Shown: positions 43,861 to 52,259 of the stretch, in pieces
How positions within the stretch are numbered: position 1 is the stretch's first letter
Layout: each line of letters opens with the position of its first letter
Source of the DNA: Arthrobacter sp. GMC3
GTDB taxonomy: Bacteria > Actinomycetota > Actinomycetes > Actinomycetales > Micrococcaceae
Reading direction: 5' to 3'
DNA: 64,000 nucleotides
Assembly: GCF_002929305.1 (NCBI RefSeq)
Contig: NZ_PJIO01000014.1
Coordinates: 36,508 to 100,507 of the forward strand
Position numbers and translations under genes: made by a program
Notes under the pieces: generated by a model
What the model was told of the DNA's origin: nothing
The model's database searches: none
The model's input: only the letters and a program-made list of their open reading frames with translations

Positions 43861-45459
43861 TTGATTACGGTCCAAGACCTTGAGTTACGCGCCGGGGCGC
43901 GATTGCTCATGGACGAAGTGTCATTTCGGATCGACAAGGGTGACAAGATCGGCCTGGTGGGTCGTAACGGTGCCGGCAAGACGACGCTGACCCGTGTCCT
44001 GGCTGGCGAAGGCCTGCCCGCAGGTGGCAAGGTCACCAGCAGCGGTGAGATCGGATACCTGCCCCAGGATCCCCGCACCCCTGACATGGAACAGCTGGCA
44101 CGCGACAGGATTCTGGCCGCCCGCGACCTGGACAAGGTCATCACCAAGCTGCGGGCCGCCGAAGTGGACATGGCCAGCGATGACAACGCCATTCGCGATA
44201 AGGCCATGCGCCGCTACGACCGCTTGGAAAACGAGTTCCTGGCCGGCGGTGGCTACGCGGCTGAGGCCGAGGCTGCCGCGATCTCCTCCAACCTGGCCCT
44301 GCCGGAGCGGATTCTGAACCAGCCGCTAAAAACCCTTTCCGGTGGCCAGCGACGCCGTGTGGAATTGGCCAGGATTTTGTTCTCCGGCGCCCAGACCATG
44401 CTCCTGGATGAGCCCACCAACCACTTGGATGCCGATTCCATCGCCTGGTTGCGCGAATTCCTCAAGAACCACCAGGGCGGGTTGATCGTGATCAGCCACG
44501 ACACCGAACTCCTTGAAGCCACCGTGAACAAGGTGTTCCACCTTGACGCCAACCGCGCCACTATTGACCAGTACAACCTGGGCTGGAAAAAATACCTGGC
44601 CCAGCGTGAAACTGATGAGCGGGCCCGACGCCGGGAACGCGCCAACGCGGAAAAGAAGGCTGGCGTCCTGATGGACCAGGCCAACAAGATGCGCGCCAAG
44701 GCCACCAAGGCTGTTGCTGCGCAGAACATGGCCAAGCGGGCTGAGCGTCTGCTGGCCGGGCTGGAAGACGTTCGCGCGCAGGACAAGGTTGCCGCTTTGC
44801 GCTTCCCGGATCCCTCACCGTGTGGCAAGACCCCGCTGATGGCCGAAGGTTTGAGCAAGTCCTACGGCTCGCTGGAAATCTTCACCGATGTCAGTTTGGC
44901 CATTGACCGCGGCTCCAAGGTGGTCATCCTGGGCCTCAACGGTGCAGGCAAGACGACCTTGCTTCGCATGCTTGCCGGTGTGGCAAAGCCTGACACGGGT
45001 GAGATCATCCACGGTCACGGACTCAAGGTGGGCTACTACGCCCAGGAACACGACACTTTGGACGTCACCCGCACGGTCCTGGAGAACATGCGTTCCTCCG
45101 CCGGTGACATGAATGACGCCGAGGTCCGCGGGATCCTGGGCTCGTTCCTGTTCTCCGGTGACGACGTCAACAAGCCCGCTGGTGTCCTCTCCGGTGGTGA
45201 AAAGACGCGTCTGGCGTTGGCTACCATCGTGGCTTCATCGGCCAATGTGCTTTTGCTGGATGAGCCCACTAACAACCTTGACCCTGCCAGCCGTGCGGAG
45301 ATCCTGGGTGCCCTGAAGAATTACAGCGGCGCCGTTGTCATGGTCAGTCACGATGAGGGCGCCGTGGAAGCCTTGGATCCCGAGCGCGTAGTTCTGCTGC
45401 CCGACGGCGACGAGGACCTGTGGAATCCTGACTACCTGGATCTCATCACCCTGGCGTAG
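43861..45459 (+). CDS. ABC-F family ribosome-associated ATPase (TTG start)
   Basis: This 532-residue ABC-F protein has two ABC domains and no membrane part. The first domain has VGRNGAGKTT, LSGGQRRRVEL and LLDEPTNHLD, and the second has LGLNGAGKTT, LSGGEKTRLAL and LLDEPTNNLDP. Between them is the charged linker helix pair (ETDERARRRERANAEKKAG) that in ABC-F proteins reaches the ribosome P/E sites. The start is TTG 43861, with AAAGG 8 bases upstream and no better ATG or GTG. It acts as a translation factor by family; whether it is EttA-like or resistance-type is open. Confidence 0.93.
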   Translation: MITVQDLELRAGARLLMDEVSFRIDKGDKIGLVGRNGAGKTTLTRVLAGEGLPAGGKVTSSGEIGYLPQDPRTPDMEQLARDRILAARDLDKVITKLRAAEVDMASDDNAIRDKAMRRYDRLENEFLAGGGYAAEAEAAAISSNLALPERILNQPLKTLSGGQRRRVELARILFSGAQTMLLDEPTNHLDADSIAWLREFLKNHQGGLIVISHDTELLEATVNKVFHLDANRATIDQYNLGWKKYLAQRETDERARRRERANAEKKAGVLMDQANKMRAKATKAVAAQNMAKRAERLLAGLEDVRAQDKVAALRFPDPSPCGKTPLMAEGLSKSYGSLEIFTDVSLAIDRGSKVVILGLNGAGKTTLLRMLAGVAKPDTGEIIHGHGLKVGYYAQEHDTLDVTRTVLENMRSSAGDMNDAEVRGILGSFLFSGDDVNKPAGVLSGGEKTRLALATIVASSANVLLLDEPTNNLDPASRAEILGALKNYSGAVVMVSHDEGAVEALDPERVVLLPDGDEDLWNPDYLDLITLA

Positions 45460-45478
45460 CGTGCCAAACCCGCCTTTG

Positions 45479-45511
45479 AACTGCCGTGCGCTGATCTAGC
45501 GCACGGCAGTT
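45479..45511. terminator. Bidirectional terminator between the ABC-F and YbaK genes
   Basis: A 14-bp perfect stem (45479-45492 with 45498-45511) closes loop GATCT. The minus-strand YbaK stop codon (45496-45498) lies at its edge. It is flanked by AA and TT and serves both converging genes. Confidence 0.9.
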
Positions 45512-45996
45512 TCTGTTGCACCAGTGGCGTCCAATAGTTCCTGGTAGCTGAGTGAGAGCATGGCCTGGTGGCTGCCGGCACCTGCCCAGAGCACCGGGTA
45601 CTGTTTGAGATCGGTGTCCAAAAATGTCCTGATGTGTACCTTGTGCCCCAAGGGGGCCACGCCGCCAACGGGCTGTCCGGTGTACGCCAGCACGAACTCC
45701 GGCGTTGCCCGGCTGATCTTGGGCAGACCGTGCTCCCGGGCAACCAGTTTGGCGTCGACCTTTGCGGCTCCGCTGGCCAGAATCAGCAGGGGTTCACCGC
45801 CACACTCAAAGATCAGGCTGTTGGCAATGGCCCCCACGTCGCAGCCAAGGACAGCCGCCGCAGTGGCTGCCGTGGCCACCGAATCGTCAACCACCACCAC
45901 GGTGTCGCTCAGGCCCGCGGCAAGCAGAGCCTGGCGCACGTTTTCGACCACCGGGTTACCGGTTTCTTCTTCAAGGTCAATGTTCACGCAGACCAT
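45496..45996 (-). CDS. YbaK/EbsC-family aminoacyl-tRNA deacylase
   Basis: This 166-residue YbaK-domain protein of the ProX/YbaK/EbsC trans-editing family hydrolyses misacylated tRNAs (such as Cys-tRNAPro). It shows the block DDSVATAATAAAVLGCDVGAIANSLIFE (quoted in parts), the conserved catalytic-type Lys in GAAKVDAKLVA, and the GGVAPLGH motif. ATG 45996 (MVCVNID) was chosen because upstream codons run into the neighbouring gene; GTG 45987 is possible. It follows the NYN gene on the minus strand by 23 bases. Substrate tRNA is not determined by the sequence. Confidence 0.9.
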   Translation of the reverse strand: MVCVNIDLEEETGNPVVENVRQALLAAGLSDTVVVVDDSVATAATAAAVLGCDVGAIANSLIFECGGEPLLILASGAAKVDAKLVAREHGLPKISRATPEFVLAYTGQPVGGVAPLGHKVHIRTFLDTDLKQYPVLWAGAGSHQAMLSLSYQELLDATGATETAVR

Positions 45997-46019
45997 TCTA
46001 TGCCGCAAATCACAGCGGG

Positions 46020-46823
46020 CTACTTGCTGCCGGCGGGAACCAGCGTCTTCTTGGGGGTGTTTGGCCGGTGCATGCGCAAGTTGCACGCCTCCTCAACAAA
46101 GGAACCAAAGCTTTTGTAGCCGAACGTCGAATAGCTGGTGGTTGGCCACCGTTTCTTCAAGAGGGAACCAAGATGACTGCCGACGACGGCGCCTCCCACC
46201 AGGGCGTTCGGGTACTTCTGGGTGTAGGCGACCGCAGCCCTGACATATTCCGCTTTCGACGGCGTTCGCGCGCAGGCGACGATCTTCTGGCTGACGTCCG
46301 GCACGGGCTTGGGAGGGGGTGGCGTTGCGACCACCGGTGCCTGTGTGCTGACTATTCCCGCGTTCTCCCTGACCACACTGGCGCCCAGAACCACCTTGCC
46401 GAGCAACTGCAGCCGGCGCACGAGAGGTACGAAGTCACCATCGCCGCTGATGATGGCGAAAACGTCGATCCAGGGGGCATCGGCGGCCACCGCCAAGGCG
46501 TCAACCACCAGTTGGATGTCCGCGGCGTTTTTCGGCCGGGAGCCCCCTGAACTGGACGGCGTGCTGCAGGTCCACACCTGCACGGGCTCAATTCCGGCTG
46601 CCGCCATTTGTTTGCGGTAGGTGGACATCTCCGGATGGGTCCAGTTGGCGTAGGCGCGGATGGTGGCTGCTCCGCGTGAAAGACCCAGCAGATTGGCCTT
46701 TGCCTGGACCGTCTTCACAATCGCTGACAGCGGTACCCCGGTAATGCTGCGCCCATAGCCGCCGAATAGATTCTCGAGATCGATGAACACGGCCATATTG
46801 CGATGCCGAACCACTTCCACCAC
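46020..46823 (-). CDS. NYN domain protein with C-terminal OST-HTH-like region
   Basis: This 267-residue protein has an N-terminal NYN (LabA/PIN-like) RNase-fold domain: AVFIDLENLFGGYG with the acidic pair, PKNAADIQLVVDALA and IISGDGDFVPLVRRLQLLGK, giving the Asp set of a metal nuclease. A Pro-rich linker (VATPPPPKPVP) leads to a basic C-terminal domain (VGSHLGSLLKKRWPTTSYSTFGYKSFGSFVEEA) like OST-HTH/LOTUS RNA-binding modules. GTG 46823 has GGGGG 7 bases upstream; TTG 46838 is an alternative. An RNA-processing role is inferred from the domains. Confidence 0.88.
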   Translation of the reverse strand: MVEVVRHRNMAVFIDLENLFGGYGRSITGVPLSAIVKTVQAKANLLGLSRGAATIRAYANWTHPEMSTYRKQMAAAGIEPVQVWTCSTPSSSGGSRPKNAADIQLVVDALAVAADAPWIDVFAIISGDGDFVPLVRRLQLLGKVVLGASVVRENAGIVSTQAPVVATPPPPKPVPDVSQKIVACARTPSKAEYVRAAVAYTQKYPNALVGGAVVGSHLGSLLKKRWPTTSYSTFGYKSFGSFVEEACNLRMHRPNTPKKTLVPAGSK

Positions 46824-46898
46824 TTTGTTACCCCCCAATATCAGATGTGAATCATCTCATAATGGCTGGTAAGTCACCGTGGATCAAACCGGTGCGCC

Positions 46899-47792
46899 CT
46901 AGTAGCCCTGTGAGTCCAGCAGGGCATCTTCTTCCTCTTCGGCCGTGGGTTTGGCGCCAGGCTTGCGAATCTTCTTGATCCGGCGCGGGTGAAACGCCGA
47001 TCCGCGCCCGTAGATCTCCTCAACGGGAACACCGGATTCTGCGGCTTCCATCTCGTCGTATTCATCACTGCGGCGCTGCATGCGGGCCGCGTAACCGAAG
47101 CCGACGAACGCCAGCACGCCAAAGCAGATCCACTGCATGGCGTAGCTGAGGTGTGAGCCTTCATCGATCGACGGCGCCGGGAAGGAGATGGGGTTGGTGG
47201 CCGCAGCGGGGGACTCGCTGGCCAGCTGCGCATAAGCGCCGGTCTTGATGGGGTAGCTGAGCTGGGCCGCATAATCGTTGAGTTCAATGGAGGCCAACTG
47301 GCCGTCAGGGGCGCCCCGGTCAAGCTTTGGCTCGGCGGGCTTGAGCCGGCCCACCACGTTGACGATCCCGGGTTCGGGCTGCGGGACGACGTCGGGGTGC
47401 CCGGCCTCCTTGTTGCCAATGGGCAGCCAGCCGCGGTCGACAATGACGGTGTCACCGTTTTCCAATTTCAACGGGACAAGTACTTCATAGCCGGGGGTGC
47501 CGTTGAGTGGCCGGTTGCGCACCACGCGCTCGTCCGCCGTTACATAGGTGCCCTTGAGAGTGACCTGTGTCCATTCTTTGGCGGGGTCAAGGTGGTCAAA
47601 ATTCGCTGACACACTGTTGTAATCAACGGGAGTTCCGGAGTAGTTTGCGGTGATCTTGGCAATATTGGCCACCACGTCGTTGCGCCGGCTCATCTGCCAG
47701 TTCCCCAGTGCCACGCAGGCGATGGCAAAGATCAGGGCCATGGCGAAGTAACCGGCCCACTTGCTGGAGAAAAGGAACTTGTAAGTCTTCAT
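46899..47792 (-). CDS. SURF1-family cytochrome oxidase assembly protein
   Basis: This 297-residue SURF1 protein helps insert heme A into cytochrome c oxidase. It has an N-terminal helix (YFAMALIFAIACVALGNWQMSRR, partly quoted) with the family GxWQ motif, a periplasmic domain with VVRNRPLNGTPGYEVLVPL and IVDRGWLPIG, and a C-terminal helix (YAMQWICFGVLAFVGFGYA). The tail is charged and acidic. It fits with ctaA and ctaB in the same window, both for heme A. Co-directional with two small genes upstream (5-base gap). Confidence 0.95.
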   Translation of the reverse strand: MKTYKFLFSSKWAGYFAMALIFAIACVALGNWQMSRRNDVVANIAKITANYSGTPVDYNSVSANFDHLDPAKEWTQVTLKGTYVTADERVVRNRPLNGTPGYEVLVPLKLENGDTVIVDRGWLPIGNKEAGHPDVVPQPEPGIVNVVGRLKPAEPKLDRGAPDGQLASIELNDYAAQLSYPIKTGAYAQLASESPAAATNPISFPAPSIDEGSHLSYAMQWICFGVLAFVGFGYAARMQRRSDEYDEMEAAESGVPVEEIYGRGSAFHPRRIKKIRKPGAKPTAEEEEDALLDSQGY

Positions 47793-47796
47793 AGGT

Positions 47797-48048
47797 TTAG
47801 GCAGATTCCTCGGGGGTCAACGGCAAAGTTTCCTTCCATAAGGAACGGCTTTGCAAATAGTCTTCAAGCCAGGAGGCGTGGTCGTCGCAGGCCAGCCAAA
47901 TCTTGCGTCGTTCTGGCGTATGAATCTTGGGATTGTTCCACAGGAGCTGGGTAGTTGCTGCGGCCCGGCAGCCCTTGCGTGAGCATGTGTGCTCGACGGG
48001 AGCCTGCTGTGGCCCCTGGGCGGGGTCAAGCATGTCAAAGATGTTCAA
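47797..48048 (-). CDS. Small conserved Cys/His protein
   Basis: This 83-residue protein of unknown function is conserved in actinobacteria by recollection, though no family could be checked. It has a CSRKGC pair at residues 22-27 and a WLACDDH at 51-57, together a possible CxxxxC plus CxxH zinc site. It overlaps the DUF3099 gene by 4 bases (ATGA) and lies 5 bases before SURF1, so it is co-translated with both. A link to cytochrome oxidase biogenesis is suggested by position only. Confidence 0.75.
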   Translation of the reverse strand: MNIFDMLDPAQGPQQAPVEHTCSRKGCRAAATTQLLWNNPKIHTPERRKIWLACDDHASWLEDYLQSRSLWKETLPLTPEESA

Positions 48049-48545
48049 GGCTGATAATCCCCACTCTTGTTTTGTCCCTGCGGCGGCACTGGATCATCCT
48101 CGCCATCGTCGGGGCCACCCGCCAAGGGGGCGTCGTCCTCGATCACGAATTCACCGGTGAGAATCACACTGGAGACATCGGCGTCGTCGTCCATAACCGG
48201 CGATGCCTCGGGGAGCTCATAGAGAGGTGCCTGATCAAGCAAATCCGTGGTGGTGATGTGGTTGGTGTCCGCGCCGGCGTTGGCAATGACGACGGCTACC
48301 CACGGCAACAAGACAGCGCCCGCGATGGGGATGAGCTTGAACCAGCCATCAAAAACAAAGATCAGAACCAGGCAGACCATCCTGATGCCCATGGTGGTGG
48401 CGTACTTGACCATGCGCGAGTGCATTTCATCGCTGTGTGCCTCTGCGGCATTGGTGACCGACTGGACCTGCGGTACGGCGGCAACGCGGCGGTAGGGTTT
48501 CCGCCGGCCGGCACCGGTGGGCGGCGTAGCTGTATGGTCTGTCAT
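48045..48545 (-). CDS. DUF3099-family small membrane protein
   Basis: This 166-residue protein has a basic N-terminus (RRKPYRRVAAVPQVQSVTNA) and two close hydrophobic helices (MGIRMVCLVLIFVFDGW and LIPIAGAVLLPWVAVVIANAG, about residues 52-92). An acidic tail with DDDAD and DDGEDD follows. This layout is that of DUF3099 proteins found near fabG and SURF1 in actinobacteria. ATG 48545 is preferred; GTG 48548 is adjacent. Function is unknown. Heads the minus-strand operon with the small Cys/His gene and SURF1. Confidence 0.8.
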   Translation of the reverse strand: MTDHTATPPTGAGRRKPYRRVAAVPQVQSVTNAAEAHSDEMHSRMVKYATTMGIRMVCLVLIFVFDGWFKLIPIAGAVLLPWVAVVIANAGADTNHITTTDLLDQAPLYELPEASPVMDDDADVSSVILTGEFVIEDDAPLAGGPDDGEDDPVPPQGQNKSGDYQP

Positions 48546-48665
48546 CACACTCCAAGGGACATATTTATTCTCTCACTTTGGGTAGACACAACCAAAAGGG
48601 CAAGTGTGTACGGGGCCGCCTTTCACCGTAGGATTCAAAGCGAGTACCAACATATGGAGGATTAC

Positions 48666-49400
48666 ATGAGCGCACCCGTAAGCGCACCCGCCCAGGGCCG
48701 CAGCGTCCTGGTCACCGGAGGAAACCGCGGTATTGGCCTCGCCATTGCCAAGGCGTTCCTCGCCAATGGCGACAAAGTGGCCGTCACGTTCCGGAGCCCG
48801 TCCGAACTGCCTGAGGGCATTCTTGGTGTGAAGGCCGACGTCACGGACGCCGCCTCAATTGACGCCGCTTTCACCGAAATTGAAGCCGCCCATGGCCCCG
48901 TAGAAGTGCTCGTAGCCAACGCCGGCATCACCAAGGACACCTTGTTGCTGCGCATGAGCGAGGATGATTTCACCTCCGTCATTGACACGAACCTCACCGG
49001 AGCCTTCCGCGTCATTAAGCGCGCCTCCAAAGGCATGATCCGTCTGCGCAAGGGCCGTGTGGTGCTGATCTCCTCCGTGGTGGGTCTGTACGGCTCGCCC
49101 GGGCAGATCAACTACGCAGCGTCCAAGGCCGGCCTGGTGGGCATTGCCCGGTCCCTGACACGCGAACTGGGCTCACGTGGCATCACCGCGAACGTGGTGG
49201 CGCCAGGCTTCATCAGCACCGATATGACCGCGGAATTGCCCGAAGAAACCCAGAAGCAGTACCTGGACAGTATTCCCGCCCGCCGCTTTGCCTCCGCTGA
49301 GGAAGTAGCCAATGTGGTTCGCTGGGTCGCAAGCGATGAAGCAGCCTACATCTCCGGCGCTGTCATACCCGTCGACGGCGGACTGGGGATGGGGCACTAA
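48666..49400 (+). CDS. fabG: 3-oxoacyl-ACP reductase FabG-like SDR
   Basis: This 244-residue short-chain dehydrogenase is of FabG type and reduces 3-oxoacyl-ACP with NADPH in fatty-acid elongation. The cofactor motif is VTGGNRGIG, NAG is in VANAGITKD, and the catalytic Ser-Tyr-Lys are in LISSVVGLYG and INYAASKAG. The C-terminal GAVIPVDGGLGMGH is typical. ATG 48666 has GGAGG upstream; the open frame runs far upstream through the opposite strand's genes without support. The following SDR is 111 bases away and is a divergent relative. Confidence 0.92.
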   Translation: MSAPVSAPAQGRSVLVTGGNRGIGLAIAKAFLANGDKVAVTFRSPSELPEGILGVKADVTDAASIDAAFTEIEAAHGPVEVLVANAGITKDTLLLRMSEDDFTSVIDTNLTGAFRVIKRASKGMIRLRKGRVVLISSVVGLYGSPGQINYAASKAGLVGIARSLTRELGSRGITANVVAPGFISTDMTAELPEETQKQYLDSIPARRFASAEEVANVVRWVASDEAAYISGAVIPVDGGLGMGH

Positions 49401-49511
49401 CCCCTCCTTTTGCCGTAGCGGGTGACCCCGTTACACTGCGAAGAACTTAAGAAAATGGTGGGCGGCGCGAGCCGGCCGGCCGCACGCGCGTATTTGAAGT
49501 AAGGATTGTTT

Positions 49512-50252
49512 ATGGGAAAGCTTGACGGAAAGACGGCAATTGTCACAGGATCATCCAGGGGTGTTGGCGCGGACGTAGCCAAGTTCCTGGCAGCCGAAGG
49601 TGCCGCCGTGGTGGTCAATTACCGCCAGAAGGCGCCGCGCGCCAACAAGGTCGTAGCACAGATTGAGGAAGCCGGCGGCCGTGCCGTGGCAGTTGGAGCA
49701 GACCTGACCACCAAGGAAGGCGTCCATGCCCTGGTCAGCGCTGCCATGGAGAACTTTGGCTCCCTTGACCTGTTGGTCCTCAACGCCTCGGGCGGCATGG
49801 AAAGCGGTATGGCCGAAGACTATGCCCTGCAGCTGAACCGCAATGCCCAGGTGAACCTGCTCAATGCCGCAATGCCTCTAATGAAGCCGGGATCGCGTGT
49901 GGTGTTTGTCACCAGCCACCAGGCCCACTTCATTGAAACCGTACCCACCATGGATGAATATGTGCCCGTGGCACGGAGCAAGCGTGCCGGTGAGGACGCC
50001 CTGCGCGCCCTCATCCCGAACCTTGCCGCCGAGGAGATCTCCTTGGTGGTAGTTTCCGGCGACATGATCGAGGGCACCGTTACGGCAACTCTTCTTGACC
50101 GTGCCAATCCCGGCGCTATCGAGGCCCGCCGTGCCGAGGCTGGACGCCTTTACACCGTGGCTGAATTCGCTGCGGAAATTGCCAAGATGGCAACAGCCGA
50201 CGTCGAATCCGGCCACACCGAATACGTTGGCGGAGCCGACTACTTCAAATAA
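49512..50252 (+). CDS. Atypical SDR-family oxidoreductase (Y-x6-K)
   Basis: This 246-residue SDR has a normal N-terminal TGSSRGVG cofactor motif and NASGG in place of NNAG (residues 91-95). A Ser (S135, VVFVTSHQ) is present, but the usual YxxxK is replaced by Y150-x6-K157 (EYVPVARSK). The C-terminus (TEYVGGADYFK) differs from FabG. ATG 49512 follows AAGGA by 6 bases. It ends 9 bases before the long palindrome at 50261. Substrate unknown; the altered spacing suggests a subfamily with changed or absent Tyr-Lys catalysis. Confidence 0.88.
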   Translation: MGKLDGKTAIVTGSSRGVGADVAKFLAAEGAAVVVNYRQKAPRANKVVAQIEEAGGRAVAVGADLTTKEGVHALVSAAMENFGSLDLLVLNASGGMESGMAEDYALQLNRNAQVNLLNAAMPLMKPGSRVVFVTSHQAHFIETVPTMDEYVPVARSKRAGEDALRALIPNLAAEEISLVVVSGDMIEGTVTATLLDRANPGAIEARRAEAGRLYTVAEFAAEIAKMATADVESGHTEYVGGADYFK

Positions 50253-50260
50253 GCCTGAAT

Positions 50261-50445
50261 CCCGCTAAACGGGACGGCGGCGGATCTGGTGTTTCCGTAG
50301 CTCGCGTTGAGGAGACTGTCTGGCCGCCCGCGGCCGTCAGTCTGGGCCCACGAGCGCGAGGGACCCGCTGCGAGCTCGCGAGCAGTGGGAGCGCACGGGG
50401 AATAGCTACCGAGGGAATGCCGGATCCGCCCCCGTGATTTAACGG
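50261..50445. repeat. Interspersed structured palindrome, long form (copy 2)
   Basis: A large, nested inverted repeat fills the space between the converging SDR and serB genes and touches the serB stop. Outer arms (about 50261-50303 and 50404-50445) pair over some 40 positions with gaps; left and right both contain GGCGGATC-like and CCGTAGCT-like segments. The core 50311-50340 matches copy 1 at 28 of 30 bases. An extra ~63-base insert (50341-50403) has its own CCCAC/GTGGG stem. It likely also ends transcription of both genes. Confidence 0.75.
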
Positions 50446-51344
50446 GTGGGGATGCCGGCCAGGGCCAGCGCCACGTCAAGGTTCGGCAAGTTGATTTGGG
50501 CATCGGCCGCAACCCGCACGGCCGGCTTGGCGTTGAACGCCACACCCAGTGCCGCAGCGGCCATCATGGCAAGGTCGTTGGCGCCGTCGCCGATTGCCAT
50601 CGTGGCACTTAGATCGATGCCCGACTCGGCGCTCCACTTGCGCAGCACCCGGGCCTTGGTTGCCCGGTCCACAACGTCCCCGGATACCTTGCCGCTCAAG
50701 TGGCCGTCGATGATTTCCAAGTCATTGGCCAAGGCAAAGTCGAGGCCGAGCCTGGCGGCCAGGGGCGCGAGGATTTGGGAGAAACCACCGGATACGGCCG
50801 CCACTGTGTGCCCCGCGGCCTTGGCCTGGGAGACGAGGCGTTCGGCGCCCACGGAGAGTCGAATTTTGGCTCCAACGTCCGCCAGAACGGATTCGGGGAG
50901 CCCGGCAAGCGTCGCAACGCGGTGATGCAGGCTCTGTGCGAAGTCCAGCTCACCGCGCATGGCAGCCTCGGTCACCTGGGCAACTTCATCCTCCTTGCCG
51001 GCATGGGCAGCCAAAAGCTCGATGACCTCCTGCTGAATCAAGGTTGAGTCCACATCCATGATGATGAATTTGCGGGCGGCCTGGTGGAGGGAGTCTGGCA
51101 CGACGGCGGTATCGACGTTCTCAACGGGAGTGTCGGCGAGGGCCGCGCGAAGGCTGGCGACGGCGTCGTCCGTGTCTTCGCTTGCCAATTCAAGGCTGAA
51201 AGTGACGGCGTCAAAGCCCGGATGGTGGGCGCTGGACTCTGCAAGGATCCTGGCGCCGTGGCCGGTCAGCAGGGCTCGAATCTGGGTCAGGGATTCCTGG
51301 GGCAGCGTTTGGCCATAGCTGACGGCAGTACATGTGGAGGGCAT
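50439..51344 (-). CDS. serB: Phosphoserine phosphatase SerB
   Basis: SerB (301 residues) performs the last step of serine biosynthesis, hydrolysing O-phosphoserine. An N-terminal ACT-like segment (to about residue 85) precedes the HAD core: IMDVDSTLIQQEVIELLA with the nucleophile Asp and the DxDST form, the VSGGFSQILAPLA and IGDGANDLAMMAAA motifs, and AFNAKP. The start ATG 51344 lies across a 96-base gap from the divergent ABC ATPase. The 3' end meets the palindrome that separates it from the SDR gene. Confidence 0.96.
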   Translation of the reverse strand: MPSTCTAVSYGQTLPQESLTQIRALLTGHGARILAESSAHHPGFDAVTFSLELASEDTDDAVASLRAALADTPVENVDTAVVPDSLHQAARKFIIMDVDSTLIQQEVIELLAAHAGKEDEVAQVTEAAMRGELDFAQSLHHRVATLAGLPESVLADVGAKIRLSVGAERLVSQAKAAGHTVAAVSGGFSQILAPLAARLGLDFALANDLEIIDGHLSGKVSGDVVDRATKARVLRKWSAESGIDLSATMAIGDGANDLAMMAAAALGVAFNAKPAVRVAADAQINLPNLDVALALAGIPTR

Positions 51345-51440
51345 GGATAGATTCTAACGAAACTGCGGCAGCACAAATGCCCTTGATGTAACAGTCCACA
51401 GTTCGCGCGCACTACCCCGTGTGCCCTAGGCTCAATAGTT

Positions 51441-52226
51441 ATGAGTGAAGTTCTGGGTTTGGCAGGTGTCAGCGTGGTCCGCGGCACCAAAACATTGTTG
51501 GAAAACGTCGACTGGCGGGTCGCCGAGGGCGAACGTTGGGTGATTCTTGGCCCCAACGGCGCAGGCAAGAGCACCCTGCTGCAAATTGCCGGGGCGCGCA
51601 TGCACCCCACCCGCGGCGTGGCAGGCATCCTTGATGAGGTGTTGGGAGCCGTCGACGTCTTTGAGCTGCGTCCCCGCATCGGCTTGGCTTCGGCCAGCTT
51701 GGCAAATCAGATACCTGGGCACGAAAAGGTCCTCAATGTGGTGGTGACGGCTTCCTACGGCGTGACCGGTCGCTGGCGTGAGGCGTACGAGCGCGACGAC
51801 GAACGCCGCGCGTTCGCCCTCCTGGAGGACTGGGGCATGTCAACGTTCATGAACCGTCCCTTTGCCTCCCTCAGTGAGGGTGAGCGCAAGCGGGTCCAGA
51901 TTGCCCGCGCACTGATGAGTGATCCCGAACTGCTGCTCCTTGACGAGCCCGGCGCTGGATTGGACCTGGCCGGGCGTGAGGACTTGGTTCGTCGCCTGAG
52001 CGAACTTGCAGCCGATCCTTTCGCCCCGAGTACGGTCCTTGTCACCCACCATATTGAGGAAGTCCCGCCGGGCTTCACCCACGCGCTTTTGCTTCGTGAT
52101 GGCGCCGTGGTGGCCCAGGGCCCCATTGCCGAAGTGCTGACCGAGGAACACCTCAGTGCAACTTTTGGCTTGCCTTTGCAGGTTACGAACAACGCGGGCC
52201 GCTACGCTGCGACCGCGCGCCACTAA
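51441..52226 (+). CDS. ABC transporter ATP-binding protein (ModF-like, solo ATPase)
   Basis: This 261-residue ATPase has Walker A LGPNGAGKST, an altered signature LSEGERKRVQIA (Ser-Glu-Gly instead of SGG), Walker B LLLLDEPGAGLD and switch His in LVTHHIEEV. The EGE signature and EVPPGFTHALLL end are like ModF or iron-type soluble ATPases. No permease is adjacent; the TauE gene that follows is a separate carrier. ATG 51441 starts 15 or so bases after an AT-rich stretch. The partner and substrate are unknown. Confidence 0.87.
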   Translation: MSEVLGLAGVSVVRGTKTLLENVDWRVAEGERWVILGPNGAGKSTLLQIAGARMHPTRGVAGILDEVLGAVDVFELRPRIGLASASLANQIPGHEKVLNVVVTASYGVTGRWREAYERDDERRAFALLEDWGMSTFMNRPFASLSEGERKRVQIARALMSDPELLLLDEPGAGLDLAGREDLVRRLSELAADPFAPSTVLVTHHIEEVPPGFTHALLLRDGAVVAQGPIAEVLTEEHLSATFGLPLQVTNNAGRYAATARH

Positions 52227-52259
52227 GCGCGGGCACCCTTTGACGCGGCGCATCGTCAG

